Shown here: positions 11,392 to 23,372 of the stretch, piece by piece
How positions within the stretch are numbered: position 1 is the first letter of the stretch
Layout of the letters: every line of letters begins with the position of its first letter
DNA from: Zanthoxylum bungeanum
Lineage: Eukaryota > Streptophyta > Magnoliopsida > Sapindales > Rutaceae
Assembly (NCBI GenBank): GCA_019454045.1
Contig: SKCR01033449.1
Coordinates: 1 to 64,000 of the forward strand
Length of the DNA: 64,000 nucleotides
Direction: 5' to 3'
The notes under the pieces: model-generated
What the model was told of the DNA's origin: nothing
What the model saw: the letters and a program-made list of their open reading frames with translations, nothing else
Database searches by the model: none
Position numbers and translations under genes: made by a program

Positions 11392-14300
11392 AGTTGGTGC
11401 TTGGCGTGCCAATTCGATTTTTATATTTTTATATTATTAATAAAATAACTATATTTTTCATTTCATACCTCATTAATGGTAATGTCACTATGAGTATTAG
11501 ATTGATGTATAGACATGCTAAGAATGACATCGACCTTAGAATAGTTTTGACACTAGGTTTAAACTATTCTTAAAGTAAATATTAATAGTCGTTGGTTTTG
11601 GAATACGGTCGAATTCCTATAACCTAGAAGACTAGCACATGTCGTCTATTGCAATTGGGGTTCCAATAGTTTAACGGGATGTACCATGAGTTTTGGAAAC
11701 TCATATAGACATGTGGGTATTGATAAGTGTGGTTTATACCCACTTATTCTCACATCCTTAGCCTATTATTTTGTTATGTTTCGAGTCATTAAATGTCATT
11801 TATACTTTATTTTATGTCTTAATTGTTGGAAGAATTAAAACATCAAGAATGGAGAAAATACTCGTATTTCGGGACCAATTGGAAGCATCGGACGCGCGCA
11901 GGAACACATGAAGCGAGGCGCAGCACCAGTGAAGAAATTATCACTGGCACCGCGGCTCCAAAGACCAGGCACCGCAGTGCTGCAAGCCTCACGTACCCCA
12001 TAATAAATTCCCGAGAGAATGGCATCGCGACGCCAATTGACCAGCGCCGCAGCACCCTCGGCAGAATCACGCGTACCATACATGAAGGCCGAGAGATTGG
12101 CGTCGTGGCTCAGAATGACATCGACCTTAGAATAATTTTGACACTAGGTGTAAACTATTCTTAAAGTAAATATTCATAGTCGTTGGTTTTGGAATACGAT
12201 CGAATTCCTATAACCTAGAAGACTAGCACATGTCGTATATTGCAATTGGAGTTCCAATGGTTTAACCCGATGTACCATGAGTTTTGGAAACTCGTATAGA
12301 CATGTGGGTATTCGTTGGAGCGAATATTGAATGACTCATAGGTGATTCCTAATAGTTGGAAGTACACACCACCTTCAATAGGAATCTCATCGAATCGAGT
12401 AGCATATGTCATCCTTTGACTATAGGATATCATTGATTTTGTGTGAGATCCTCCACACTTGGATGCCATGTATGTCAGAAACCTTTCATGGTCTGGCCTC
12501 TAGATGTTCATTAGGTATGGACCGATGCACTCAGTAATCAAGTGCGAAGCAAGATATGATCTGTTGTCCCGTATGTGTACCATGAGGGGTTTAGGTATCC
12601 ATGTTAGTAAAGTCACGATTCTTAAATCTTTGGCCAAAGTCGATCACCTAGGGTGGATCATATCAGTTATGAAGAATCGTGGACATGTCGACATGAGATG
12701 GGCGTCTCAGAAACTTGACGGTATATTCTATGTTTCCTAAGCACAACTCGGATAGCCAACGACGGAGGGATTGTTAAACATATGTGATGACCTCGACTTG
12801 TATAGTTCAGAAAGGTCGTTCGTGTTCTTCACGAATTCAGAGGTGGCCGAATTGCGTACATATTAGCTAGGCTTATATGACGAGCATGTCTGAACTTAGA
12901 GAGTCCCAATATGAAGTGTACTCATTGAGCACTTGGGTAGCCAATTAATTTGATAAAAGATAATATTTGATATTATAATTATCAACTAAGATAATCAAGT
13001 GTTATTGGATAATATTGATTATTTACTTTGACCTAATTGGATTAATTCAATAATTACACAAGGGCTTAATTGTAAAATCATAATTATCTCTACCATTTGA
13101 GGATATTATAGTAATTGTAAGTATGTAATAATATCTGTTTTTGGCTTGATTTAATTGGATTAAATCAATGTGGCAAACATTTAACTAATCCATTTCCTAA
13201 TCATTGGCTTGATTTAATTGGATTAAATTAAAGTGGGAGACAATGGAGATTAGTCACACCTAATTATACATATTTTGAAAAATTAGATTAAGCCCACTTA
13301 AAAGTTGATTAAAACTTTTATTAATTAAAAATTGCATAAGTTTTGCTATAAATAGAAAGCTTTAGGAAGGTTTTAATTACAAGTAAAATACAAGCAAAAT
13401 TCTTAGAGAAATTATCTTAAGTTACAGAAGTGTTTAGAGAGCTTGTGAGGTCTCTAAAATATTTCATTAAGGAGAAATCAAGATTAGATCTTGAAGTGAA
13501 GCTTGTTTGCGTTGGAAATCGAGATTGGATCTTGAAGTCAAGCTTACACAACTTGGAGGTTCTCCAACAATTTCAATAAAGGAGAAGTAGATTGGATTTT
13601 ACATCAAGCTTACTAGGTAATGTTTGATCTTCTCCTACGATATGTTTATTTGTGTATTAGATGCATGATCACATAGCTTAATATTGAATACGGCTAATCA
13701 ATTGTGTTAGGATACTTTAGTAGTATAAATACAACATGCTTGTAATTAGGTCAAAGATGTTCATGTTGGACATGGCACAATTAATTAGAGTTTAGAACTC
13801 TAAATTAAATCTTACAGTTAGGGCTACCATTCTAGAATCACTTGACCACCTTTGGGTGACTTAGAATTGTTCACGAGACATTTCTTATTGGGATTCTAAT
13901 TTGGTTTGTGTAATGGATTCAAAATTTACACAAGTGCGTATTTAGAATAAATTTATGTTTTTGTAAAAATATTTGATATTTCGAAAAACTTGATTTTTAT
14001 TCTATAACATGTGTTAATATTAGTTTTGAAATTAAAAAATAATTTTGGGTATTTTTAAAGTGTTTAGGGAAAACCGGAAGCAATTAGGGTAATAGACCCT
14101 AATTGCATCTGCTCTCTGGAAATTTTCTAGAGAGCTGTGCATTTTTGAAATCAATTGAAAACAAACAAAAAAAAGTTCAGCGCTACAGTGCACACACAGT
14201 GTGTGCGAGGACTGTAGTGCACATTGCGCGCGTGCGCGCTCCATGCGCGACAATTTTGTTTTCATTCGTTCTGGAGCTTCCGGACTCCGATTCAGTCCCG

Positions 14301-14445
14301 ATTTTTTCCTATACACTTGTAATGGAATATATTATTTCATTAAATAATGTACAAATTACACCCATACTTGATATCCATGAGTTAGACCCATTTCCGTTTC
14401 CTGGGGTACCAATCCGACCCTATGGGTTCCACAACTGCCCCAACA
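11392..14445 (+). mobile_element. Solo Copia LTR (C4 family), about 3.05 kb
   Basis: It starts aGTTGGTGCTTGG (the usual first T of TGTTGG replaced) and ends CCCCAACA. Its body resembles the C4 LTR (17236-19584) in many blocks, for example gagggatt...atgacctcgac.tgta..gttcag and aacttagagagtc. A TATA motif ctataaatag is at 13346-13355. The base string atag flanks both ends (11388-11391, 14446-14449), and no primer site follows, so this is a solo LTR. It contains an internal 390-bp insert with a 201-bp duplication. Confidence 0.65.
11521..12312. repeat. 201-bp direct duplication flanking a 390-bp insert
   Basis: 11521-11721 and 12112-12312 are two copies of one 201-bp LTR segment (agaatgacatcgacc ... 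gtgggtatt). The 390 bp between them begin gataagtgtggtttatac (TGATAAGTG with the preceding t), which looks like the start of a Gypsy-type LTR, and later become GC-rich (11870-12110). Confidence 0.85.
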
Positions 14446-14734
14446 ATAGATTCTATTCTTTTTGACTTCAGAAACTTCATTGGACCTTTTTGTGCGATTT
14501 ATCTCTCCATGTTTTCTATCTTTGTCTTAGGATATACTATCGTCGGGCTTCCTTACAGTTATCTTTATTTATGCTTACCCTTTGGGTTCCACAACTGCCC
14601 CAACAATAGATTCTATTCTTTTTTACTTCAGAAACTTCATTGGACCTTTTTGCGTGATTTATCTCTCCATGTTTTCTATCTTTGTCTTAGGATATAATAT
14701 CGTCGGGCTTCCTTACAGTTATCTTTATTTATGC
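14423..14734. repeat. 160-bp tandem duplication across the solo LTR end
   Basis: tgggttccacaactgcccca starts at 14423 and again at 14583. About 152 bp match in each copy, including gacctttttg.g.gattta and tatcgtcgggcttcc. The unit includes the last 23 bp of the solo LTR plus its flank, so it was duplicated after the LTR inserted. Confidence 0.9.
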
Positions 14735-15942
14735 TTGTTAAGGATGATGTAAGAGTTTTCACATCTCGACGGATGTCAGTGTTCTCGTTCTGGTATACTA
14801 TGTCCAGGTAGAGCCTATTACTCATGTAAGATAGGTATGAGGTAGACTCCATCAGGACAATTTCCTTAACTGGTATCACTTTGAGGTTAGAATCGGGGTA
14901 GGTCAGGCCCTTATCCATATTGAGTTCCTTAGTTAAGGCAATTAATCAGCTTCACTGGCGACATTCACTTTGCTTCTTACGAGCTTGGGTTTGGGTGTCT
15001 AGAATCTCTATATCATTTGAGGCATTTCATGTCTATAGGAAACTTCCTCGAAAAATACTGATTTCTTGTTTTTTTTTTATCTTAAGCCAATATTTTCTCA
15101 AAATAATAGGTGACTAATATGAGTTCTGGCAGTAACTAAGAATCGAATTGGTTTTCAAGAATCAAAACCTTGGATATCAAGGAAGTACTAGTACTTGAAA
15201 AAAAAAATTACTTATGGTTAGGGTTTATTTGGCCTCTTATCGAAAAGAGTCGAAAGAAAATGAGAAGTGTCACAAACTTCTATTATTCTTATCAATCACA
15301 ATGCATGAGATTTATACCATTAAAGTGGCTAACTTTCATCATTGGTGCCTTAGTCACGTACGTCATTTCCCTTCTATTAGAAAGCTTTATTGTTCTAGAA
15401 AGAATCACAACGTGGAGGAGGGTATATACATTTGTTTGGATAGAAAGAATTTCATGGAAATGAATATAGATATTGTCTGGTGAGCTAGAAATATGTACTA
15501 CTAGAATGATGTGAGCACTACTTGTGCTTTAGGTTTCATAGTGAAGTTCAATTCTACTACTTGTATGTCAATACCTCTACACCATGGCACTTGTTCAATA
15601 TAAAAATTACTATATAGCTTAGTGATTGCTTACTTATCTGAAATATCTCTTAGGCTTCTAGGATTCTCTCTCTATTCTATTTCCTGAACATTCTCAACTT
15701 ACTACCCCATCGTCCCTCAGTGGGGGAAAACTAATTCTAAACATAATTCGGCACACTGTCGCGTATTCACATATCTGGTTTCTGGCTCACTTATCTCTAT
15801 AGGATATCATATATTATGGTAAAATTAAACATACTAAAATCGAGGATACTGGATAGTAACCCCTTATATATGGGTACCAAAGACATACCACACATATAAG
15901 ACACAATCAGTCTCCTATTATAGTCACTAACCCCAAGACCAT
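14446..15942 (-). other. Decayed interior of a minus-strand Gypsy element
   Basis: Resumes the interior interrupted by the solo LTR and ends at a minus-strand primer site (15943-15954). Frames of 60-100 codons exist on both strands (for example 14676-14918 minus, 15170-15463 plus), but I recognise none of them. Confidence 0.35.
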
Positions 15943-15954
15943 GATCTGATACCA
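15943..15954 (-). other. Primer binding site (tRNA-Met type)
   Basis: The minus strand reads tggtatcagatc, four bases inside the LTR end (ttaca|aaga|tggtatcag). This matches the initiator-methionine primer site of plant LTR elements (tggtatcagagc) except for its last two bases. Confidence 0.75.
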
Positions 15955-15958
15955 TCTT

Positions 15959-17235
15959 TGTAACATCCATAATGTAGAGATGTTACCGCCATGTGATGGA
16001 TCCTCACCACCACGCTGAGTCTTTGACCATTTCTAACTTTCTAAACTATGTCACAATGACAGACATTTATTAAACCAATTCATAAGCCAATTAGTGTTAT
16101 ACGAACAATTTACTAACTTTAAATAAATACTTATATTTCATTTAAATAACATCATATATATTCGGACTTGACTCAAACTAACATACATGCTTTTTATCTA
16201 AATACGGACAATAAACTTAGCATGACAGACCCATACTCTAGTGACTGCAGTAACTCAATTTTTCGATCTCAGGCTCCTCTTCGGCTATGGCTCACCATAT
16301 AAAGCTACCTGCAAAATGGATTATGGTGTTGGGGGTCATATCGTTTCAACGACCTAGTCAGTGGATACTAAAAATAATAAAACCATAAGAAAATTTCTAA
16401 AACATGTCCATAAACCATTTTTCATGCATGTATCATCAAAAACATATCAAGCGCTCAACGCCCAAGTCGCGCGCAAATACTGAGCGAGGAATGAACGATC
16501 CCATGTCGATAAAATAGTGGGTCAATCCATTTCTGATGGACAAGACACTAAACAAGTACCCCATCAGAAACATATGATGAGTCATAAGAACATAAAAACA
16601 TGCAACAAGCATCGGGGCGGAAACATATCATCAATCGAGTATCTCAGCGGAAACATATAAATAATTCAGAAATCATAAAAATATTAAACAAGCGCAGAGA
16701 CAAAAACATTTAATCATTATGCATATTCTTTATCAATTTAAAACCTTAAAATAAATAAAACTTCAGAACTTGAAACATTCTAAATTATAAGTCAAGAAAA
16801 TTTAAAATAAAGTATCCACTCACAGATTGATAACTATTGCCAATGATTCTGGTGCGACTGAAGAGGTCCATGTGGAAAAGCTAGCTCGTCCTGTATTTGA
16901 GTATGGTTAGCATATATAAACTAGAATTTAATCATGGTCATGGATGTAGTGGATGCTCATGCATGTTGCATATATGTCGGGATAGCTAACGTGCTAATGG
17001 AATTTAACATCCTAGAGCAAAACTGAAATGGAATGAAACTGGTCTTACTGCGTGTCGCGACGCTCATACGATCAGGCTGAAACAGAAGAGCATTTCATGT
17101 TCTACGTCGTGAAGCTAGGTGCTGAGCTTCGCGACTTCCAAATGATCGACTTGAGGCTTCCACATGACTGACCCGAGTCTTCCACATGATCGACCCTAAA
17201 CTTCCACTCGACCGATCCAAGTCTTCCACACGACC
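15959..17235 (-). mobile_element. 5' LTR of a chromovirus-type Gypsy, cut by Copia C4
   Basis: It starts (on plus) TGTAACATCCATAATG next to the primer site, so it is the 5' LTR of a minus-strand element. The first 20 bases resemble the 7892-8398 LTR but the bodies differ, so they may belong to related families rather than one element. The outer end is not in the window because C4 inserted at 17236. Confidence 0.6.
17135..17235. repeat. 22-bp tandem repeat, 4.6 copies
   Basis: Units start cttcca at 17135, 17157, 17179, 17201 and 17223 (for example cttccacatgactgaccc). Each is exactly 22 bp. The array is cut inside its fifth unit by the start of the C4 LTR at 17236. Confidence 0.9.
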
Positions 17236-19584
17236 TGTTAGGGTTGGTGCTCGGAACACCGATTTTCTTATGTATTTCCCCGTAAATACTTAAGTAACAT
17301 TTTATTATGAATAAAATAAACAGATTCTATTATATAACATCTCTTTATATATGATAAAGATGTAATTGAACTTAGAATAATTAGTTATGATACTGTTGTA
17401 AAAAGCGTCTAAAATAACATTGAGTTGTATCATGACATTGTCATTCTTAGATAGTTCCTGATCAAGGTTTATACTATGTGGTCAATAAAGAAAATTCTTT
17501 GAGACTAGTACACGTCGTATACTGGAATCTTGGATTCCAATATTTTCTCAATGAACTATGAGTCTTGGAGACTTGTATAGACGTGTAGGTGTTTATAGCG
17601 GATAAACACTGAACGACTCACCGAAGATTCTTATTAAATGCTACACCAACGTTAATAAGAATCTTCTCGGGTTGAGTAGCATAGTGATTTTTTGACTTGA
17701 GATACCACTGTTGATATATGAGATATCCTCCACACTTTGATGGCAGTCATGTCACTGACCTATTAAGGTCAAACATCTGTTTGTCCGTTAGGCGTGGACT
17801 GATCCTTAGGATATCTGTGTGTGTCAAGATAGAATCCATCAGCTCTATGTACAGAGCATAGGTATTCAATATGGAATTAGCAGTCTGTTAAATCCATGGG
17901 CCCGTGGTACACGGTAGAAGTGAATTCTAAGTGTTATTAAGAGATTGCTAACAAAAATGTCGACGTGATTATATCTATAGAGATTTGATATTTATATCTA
18001 TATCTCTAGAATAAAATGGATACCTGTGACTGAGGGATTATACGTATGCAATGACCTCGATCTGTAAGGTTCAGCGAGTTTATCCGTGTTTGGCATAATT
18101 TACGGGTGGGTAGATTATGGACACGAAATTGGATTTCGTTACGGATATTCATGAACATAGAGAGTCTCACTAATGAAATGTACTCGTAGAGCACTAGGGC
18201 AACGTTTATGAATAATATTGATTATTTATAAATCGTTTAACGATTAAACGAAAGATAAATGCAAAATGACCTTTTGGTCTTTTCCTAATTAATATGTATT
18301 TGTATTAAATATATGATTTTATTAAATACACATTAATTAATTATCAAATTATGATATTTGACATATATCATTAATATATGAATTTGGATTATTTAAAGTA
18401 AATGTAATACATATATTTGAGATATTTGTATATAATTAATTTATAAATTATTTAATTGTTAAATAATTAAAATATCAATATCTTACATTATGATAAAGTT
18501 AGGAAATGATTATAATGTAAATTGTTGACTTTACATTAAAGGAAAATGTTATCAAATTGCATTTGTCTTCTTTAAATTAGATGTAAAATTAAAAAATATC
18601 TATTTAGTTTTTGTTGTAATTTTAGACCATATGACCTAAATTTTTCATTTTGCTATACACAAGTCTAAGCCTCCAAAAGAAAAACAAAACAAGTTGTAAA
18701 GAAAAAGTGAAGAACCAAGAAGAAAACTAAAGAAAGCAAAGGATTTAGTGGGTATTCCCACTTTTTATTAGATGTAAAATTGTTCCTTTTGTTCTTGGCT
18801 ATGACATAGTTTGTTCTTTAGTTTTTCCACTCTTTCTTGTTTGTGTTTTTGATGGTTGGAAGTATGGATGATGAGTGTTTGCATGTATGATGTTCAAATA
18901 AGGCATCTAACGAGTTAATAAGTATTCTTTTGGTTATTTGATGATCTAGTTGTCATTCTAGAATTATTAGGCCACTCATTGATTACCTAGAATTGTTCTA
19001 GATTTATTTTTAAGTGGTGAGACTTGTTTGGTGTGGTAGAGACTTGATTAAAGTATTGGATTTGTTTAATTTGGTGTAATTTGATTAATTTGTAAAATTA
19101 GGGTTTATACCCTTTCCAAATTTGGGGCTTTTCTTATATGTGTTGTGTAATGATGTATATACGATGTATGCTTAATTTGGTGTTGATTGGATATCATCTA
19201 ATATTGTTTTGTACAAGATTGGACCAAAATGTACAAGTTAAATAATTCATGGTGCTCACAGTAATTTTTGATTTTTGTGGGATTTGAGTTACTATTTGTA
19301 TTTTGATGTCGAAGACATGTTTAAATCATTTTGGTAGTGATTTGGAATCACTTAATTTGTATTTGAAAAATTAGGACTAAAATGATAAAAATGCAAACTT
19401 TGGGGGTTCTCTCGGCTATTTAGGGAAAAATGTGATTTTTCGGTAAAAATTATATTTTATTGAGTATTGAGTAATTAGAATAAATATGTTTATTTTAATT
19501 ACCCAAGAAAATAAAAGAAACAAAAAAATTGATTTTTCATGTTCCGCTGCGTTACCCGATAATCCCCCTAATAAAACCCCTACA
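17236..19584 (+). mobile_element. 5' LTR of C4 (2349 bp)
   Basis: Runs from TGTTAGGGTTGG to CCCCTACA, directly followed by a primer site. AT-rich noncoding sequence; the 62-codon frame at 18006-18194 has no meaning. Confidence 0.85.
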
Positions 19585-19587
19585 AAA

Positions 19588-19599
19588 TGATATCAGAGC
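19588..19599 (+). other. Primer binding site of C4
   Basis: tgatatcagagc, three bases after the LTR; one change (G to A) from the tRNA-Met type tggtatcagagc. Confidence 0.8.
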
Positions 19600-19832
19600 G
19601 AGTCTGATTCTGAACACATGATATGGTTATTCCTTTAAATTTAATGTTTAATCTAATCTTTACTTTATGCATGCTTGTGTTTATTTAATTTGATTAAATA
19701 AAGTAAATAACATCTTTTGCGGAAAATCCCTATTTGTTAATAAAGTTTTATATTTAATATGTATTTGATGCATTTTACTTGGTCCGTCTTGTCAATATCG
19801 CGTATGGATAAATATTCTACGACTATATCTGA

Positions 19833-20021
19833 GAACGTGCCAAAGCTGTGAGGATATAGCTGGTAGGAATTTATCTATAATGGATTTATTTTTGATATTA
19901 GGTAAATTCAAGCGAAAGCGGAATCCTGAACGTGCCAAAGCTGCCAGGTTACGCAAGTATATTGAATTTATCATTGACAAGTTTAACCTTGATATGCCTT
20001 TTTGTGAACGTGCCAAAGCTG
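19833..20021 (+). repeat. Three copies of gaacgtgccaaagctg in the C4 leader
   Basis: Exact 16-bp copies at 19833, 19928 and 20006, spaced 95 and 78 bp apart in otherwise dissimilar leader DNA. A related motif (ttgttggccaaagtcaag) recurs in the leaders of C1 and C2. Confidence 0.85.
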
Positions 20022-20232
20022 TCACATTATATTTATAGGGTCCACTTTTCTCTATTGTATTTAATTTGATTATAGTTTTTTATATATTCTGTTTGAGGAT
20101 TACAGTTTTGCATGAAATAGTGGGAGATGCATTTTTAGATTAAAAATCCATGATATATTTAATGCTTTTGATATTATATGAAACTGTTTTATCTGCTAAT
20201 CATTTATTCGATATCTATTTGATAGATCTGCG

Positions 20233-20889
20233 ATGGTGGCTCCTTCGAACAACCTCTTTGCTCGTATGTTTTATACGAATAAGCTCAAGGGCGCTAAGAA
20301 CTTTGTAGACTGGGATATGGATTTGAGGATTGTCCTCGGATTCGAGAAGCTGGGATATATTTTGGAGCGTCCATTACCCTTTGTTATATCTGTAAATGCA
20401 TCACCAGAAGAGATTGAGACTTTCCAGAAATGGAAAGATGATGATTTAAGGGTTAAATCATTTATTCTCAGTTCTCTGTCTTATGAACTGAAGATACAAT
20501 ATTTTGAGATGCATGATGCTTATAGCATGATGACAAAACTCCATGAATCGTTCATGAACCAAGAACAAGTCGTGGTTCATATAGTAGCAATGGAACTGTT
20601 CCATTCTAAACATGACGAGGGATAGGCTGTGAGCACACAAGTGCTTCATTTGATCATTTTGATCGAGCAATTGAGGCTCAATGATTTCCCTCTCAATGAT
20701 ACTCTGGGACGGAATGTCATACGTGATTCACTCCCAGCATCGTATCGTCGGGTTTTCATGTACTTCAACATTAACGGGATTCACTGCACTTACTGTGAGT
20801 TACATAAGATGCTTCTCATTGCTGAGGAGGATTTGAAGAAGGGAGTGTCGACTCGCCTTCCGAAACCAACTTCACTTTTTGCTTCTTCC
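20233..20889 (+). pseudogene. Copia gag (UBN2 type), broken
   Basis: The frame opens MVAPSNNLFARM and contains NKLKGAKNFVDWDMDLR, the common 'L.G.NF..W...L' opening of Copia gag, then YELKIQYFEM, LHESFMNQ and, after the stop, IEQLRLNDFPLNDTLGR and LLIAEEDLKK, all in the order of a UBN2 gag domain. One in-frame TAG (20623-20625) interrupts it; the same frame continues to 20889, where the C3 LTR begins. The zinc knuckle and pol would follow but are displaced beyond the window. It no longer makes a full protein. Gag would form the virus-like particle of the element. Confidence 0.85.
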
Positions 20890-22669
20890 TGTTGGGATAT
20901 ATGACCTGGATCTTCATATAATGTAAAAGGCTTTATATGTTTTGAAACAAAACGATACATTATTCATTTATCAAAGTGTTTATTTAAATTTCTCATATTG
21001 TAAATTATCTTGATCACCCTATATTACTTATGTGCCTTCAGACATAGTGTATGGGTGTCATAAACAAGAGGATTTAAGTTTGAAGTTAGTAATCTTAAAT
21101 AGTCCATAGAGAGCAAACAAATCGGGTACTTTGTTTGTGGTTTATCTATAGCTGCGGTCCATTCTATATTTGTATGGCGACCTTGATCCGGGATCATCTA
21201 TATAGAGACATGAGAATGTAGGCACCTTGTATGATGTGATCATATAGGACTGGACCCAGACGGAAATGACATTCTTATAATATCCGTTAAACAAAGAAAG
21301 TTATTTCGATCTACAATGGTCATATATGGAATGATCTTAATCATGAGTGTACTACGAACTCCTGCATGGCAGGCTATGTCCTTTGATTTACAAAGGTGAG
21401 GTTGGTGTAGCAGTCCCGACCAATAGCTACGTACTTTGGGGGCATGGTCTGGTGTGTAGCTGAGGATGTTTTAAATAGACATGGAGTTCACTCCTTCTTG
21501 CGAGAAGTAAATGAGTATTTTCCTTAAGGGTTAATTCGATACTTGAACGGTTAGAGCGCTCAAGTCTTTATATTATGAATAGAAAGATTAAAATTCATAA
21601 TGGTTATGAATAAATCTTTCATTAGAGAATCAATTGTATTTAAGGTAAAATTAATTAGAGGGGTATAACGGATATTATGACCTGGCTCTAGTTACGAGAT
21701 ACTCGTAAAAGGTTAATCTATATGTAGTGACTATATCGATGGACACCGACTTGGTTCGGCTTAATATACCATTTGCGGCAATGAGAGTGCAGCTTCGGGT
21801 TTTTAGTGGAATAACCTGGAGTTAATAATTTGGAATATTTAATTAAGAGCTTAATTAATATTTCGAGATTATTGGAGCTCGGAACCATAGGTCTATTTGG
21901 TCCCCGTGCTAGTTCGATATACTATAGCGGATTTAGTATAATTGGAAAGTCCAATTATATACTCACATAAGTATAAATATTATTAATATAATTAATAATG
22001 TTATTTTTTCACACCTGTAACTTTATATTAAAGTTTAATAAATGGTTTTATAATAAATTATTATATGATAATTACTTATTATTAATTATTAAATTATATA
22101 TGATATAATTTAATGGAGGTCTAATTTGGAATTTCCAAATTTGGGTTTTGGAAACCCTTGGCATTATTTTGGAAGTTAAACCATTCAATTGGGTGTTAAC
22201 TATTCAATTTTGTAACATATATTCTCTTTATGGAAAGTTAATATTATTGTTAGAAAATTAATTAAAAAAATAAAGCTTTGGCCGAAATTTGAATGGAGGT
22301 AAAGGAATGGATTTTATTTTTTTGGAAAAACATTACCCTAAGTGTAAAAGAAAATTGGATTTTTCTTTTTGAAGGGATCTCTCATTCTAACCTTAGCCAC
22401 CATCTGCTTCTTCTCTAAAATCCTCTCAAATTATTGAGAAACAAAATAAGAACAAAGAAGAGAAATAAAACAAAAGTATGTGTGACATTAATCTCTAAAA
22501 ATTTTAGGGATTAATTTTGTGAGTCTAGCCCACACTAGTTTTCGTTGGTAATGAGACATAGCTCGGAAGACTTTGTGGTGTTGAACCAAAAATCATTCTT
22601 TTCTTCTCTATTGACTCACCGCAGTGGGTTGAATTTCTACCCACTACCGAGCACTTGCTTGGGTGTTTC
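20890..22669 (+). mobile_element. 5' LTR of C3, first part (1780 bp)
   Basis: From TGTTGGGATATATG to the C2 target site gtttc (22665-22669). AT-rich, noncoding. Confidence 0.85.
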
Positions 22670-23258
22670 TGTTGGACAATTATGACCCATAGCATCACTA
22701 TTTGTACAGAACATGGTGTTGTTGTACAAATTAACTATGTGACAAGGAAATTGCTCTTTTATCATTTGTAATTAGATTACCCGGATATATAAATGATAAA
22801 AGTCCATATGATTAGTACCGGATTAATAAGATATGAGATAATATTAATCCACTAAGGTTTAATCATTAAATATCCCTAGTCGTAGTATTATCGAAATTGG
22901 ACATCGATATTGCGGAATAGACTAGTATTGCACTTGTGCGCGTTGTGGGAGCATAACGGCATAGTTCTCATATATTTAAGTATTGGATACTTATACAAGT
23001 GTGATATGAGGTTGTGTTTACCGATGGTACGGGAACAGCTTCGCTCTTGATAGACCCCTCTGAATTCCATTGGTAGTATGACTATGTGTCTATGGGAATC
23101 CAAATCAAGGTAGGTGTATTTGGTCTTAACCTAAGACTTGCATCGCTAATACTTGCGACAATCAGTATACTTTGGTTTTGGTCGTCCAGGGCTTTAACAG
23201 ATTCTGTGTACGCCTCTTCTGGGTACATTGAGGATCGTAATGTATTGGGTGTGATGTC
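22670..23258 (+). mobile_element. 5' LTR of C2, proximal part (589 bp)
   Basis: Starts TGTTGGACAATTATGACC and matches 59550-60139 of the 3' LTR almost throughout. It is broken at 23258 by the start of C1 (left flank atgtc, 23254-23258). Confidence 0.92.
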
Positions 23259-23372
23259 TGTTGGAATTTATTAACCATCCCAATATCATTAAACAAGCAT
23301 GAAACAAGTGCGAATACAACGAGGGAGTTGCGGAATACTCACATCGATCGGTTGAGCGACGCTAGAGGCAAC

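Larger units (their letters stand above)
17236..20889 (+). mobile_element. Copia element C4, left part
   Basis: 5' LTR 17236-19584, primer site 19588-19599, leader, then gag from 20233 until the C3 insertion at 20890. The remaining gag, pol and 3' LTR must lie beyond the right edge of the window, behind C3. The left flank is cgacc (17231-17235). Confidence 0.85.

Noticed and set aside
7892..17235. Treating the 7892-8398 and 15959-17235 LTRs as one element's pair
   Set aside because: Only the first 20 or so bases are alike; the bodies differ, so a single element is not supported.
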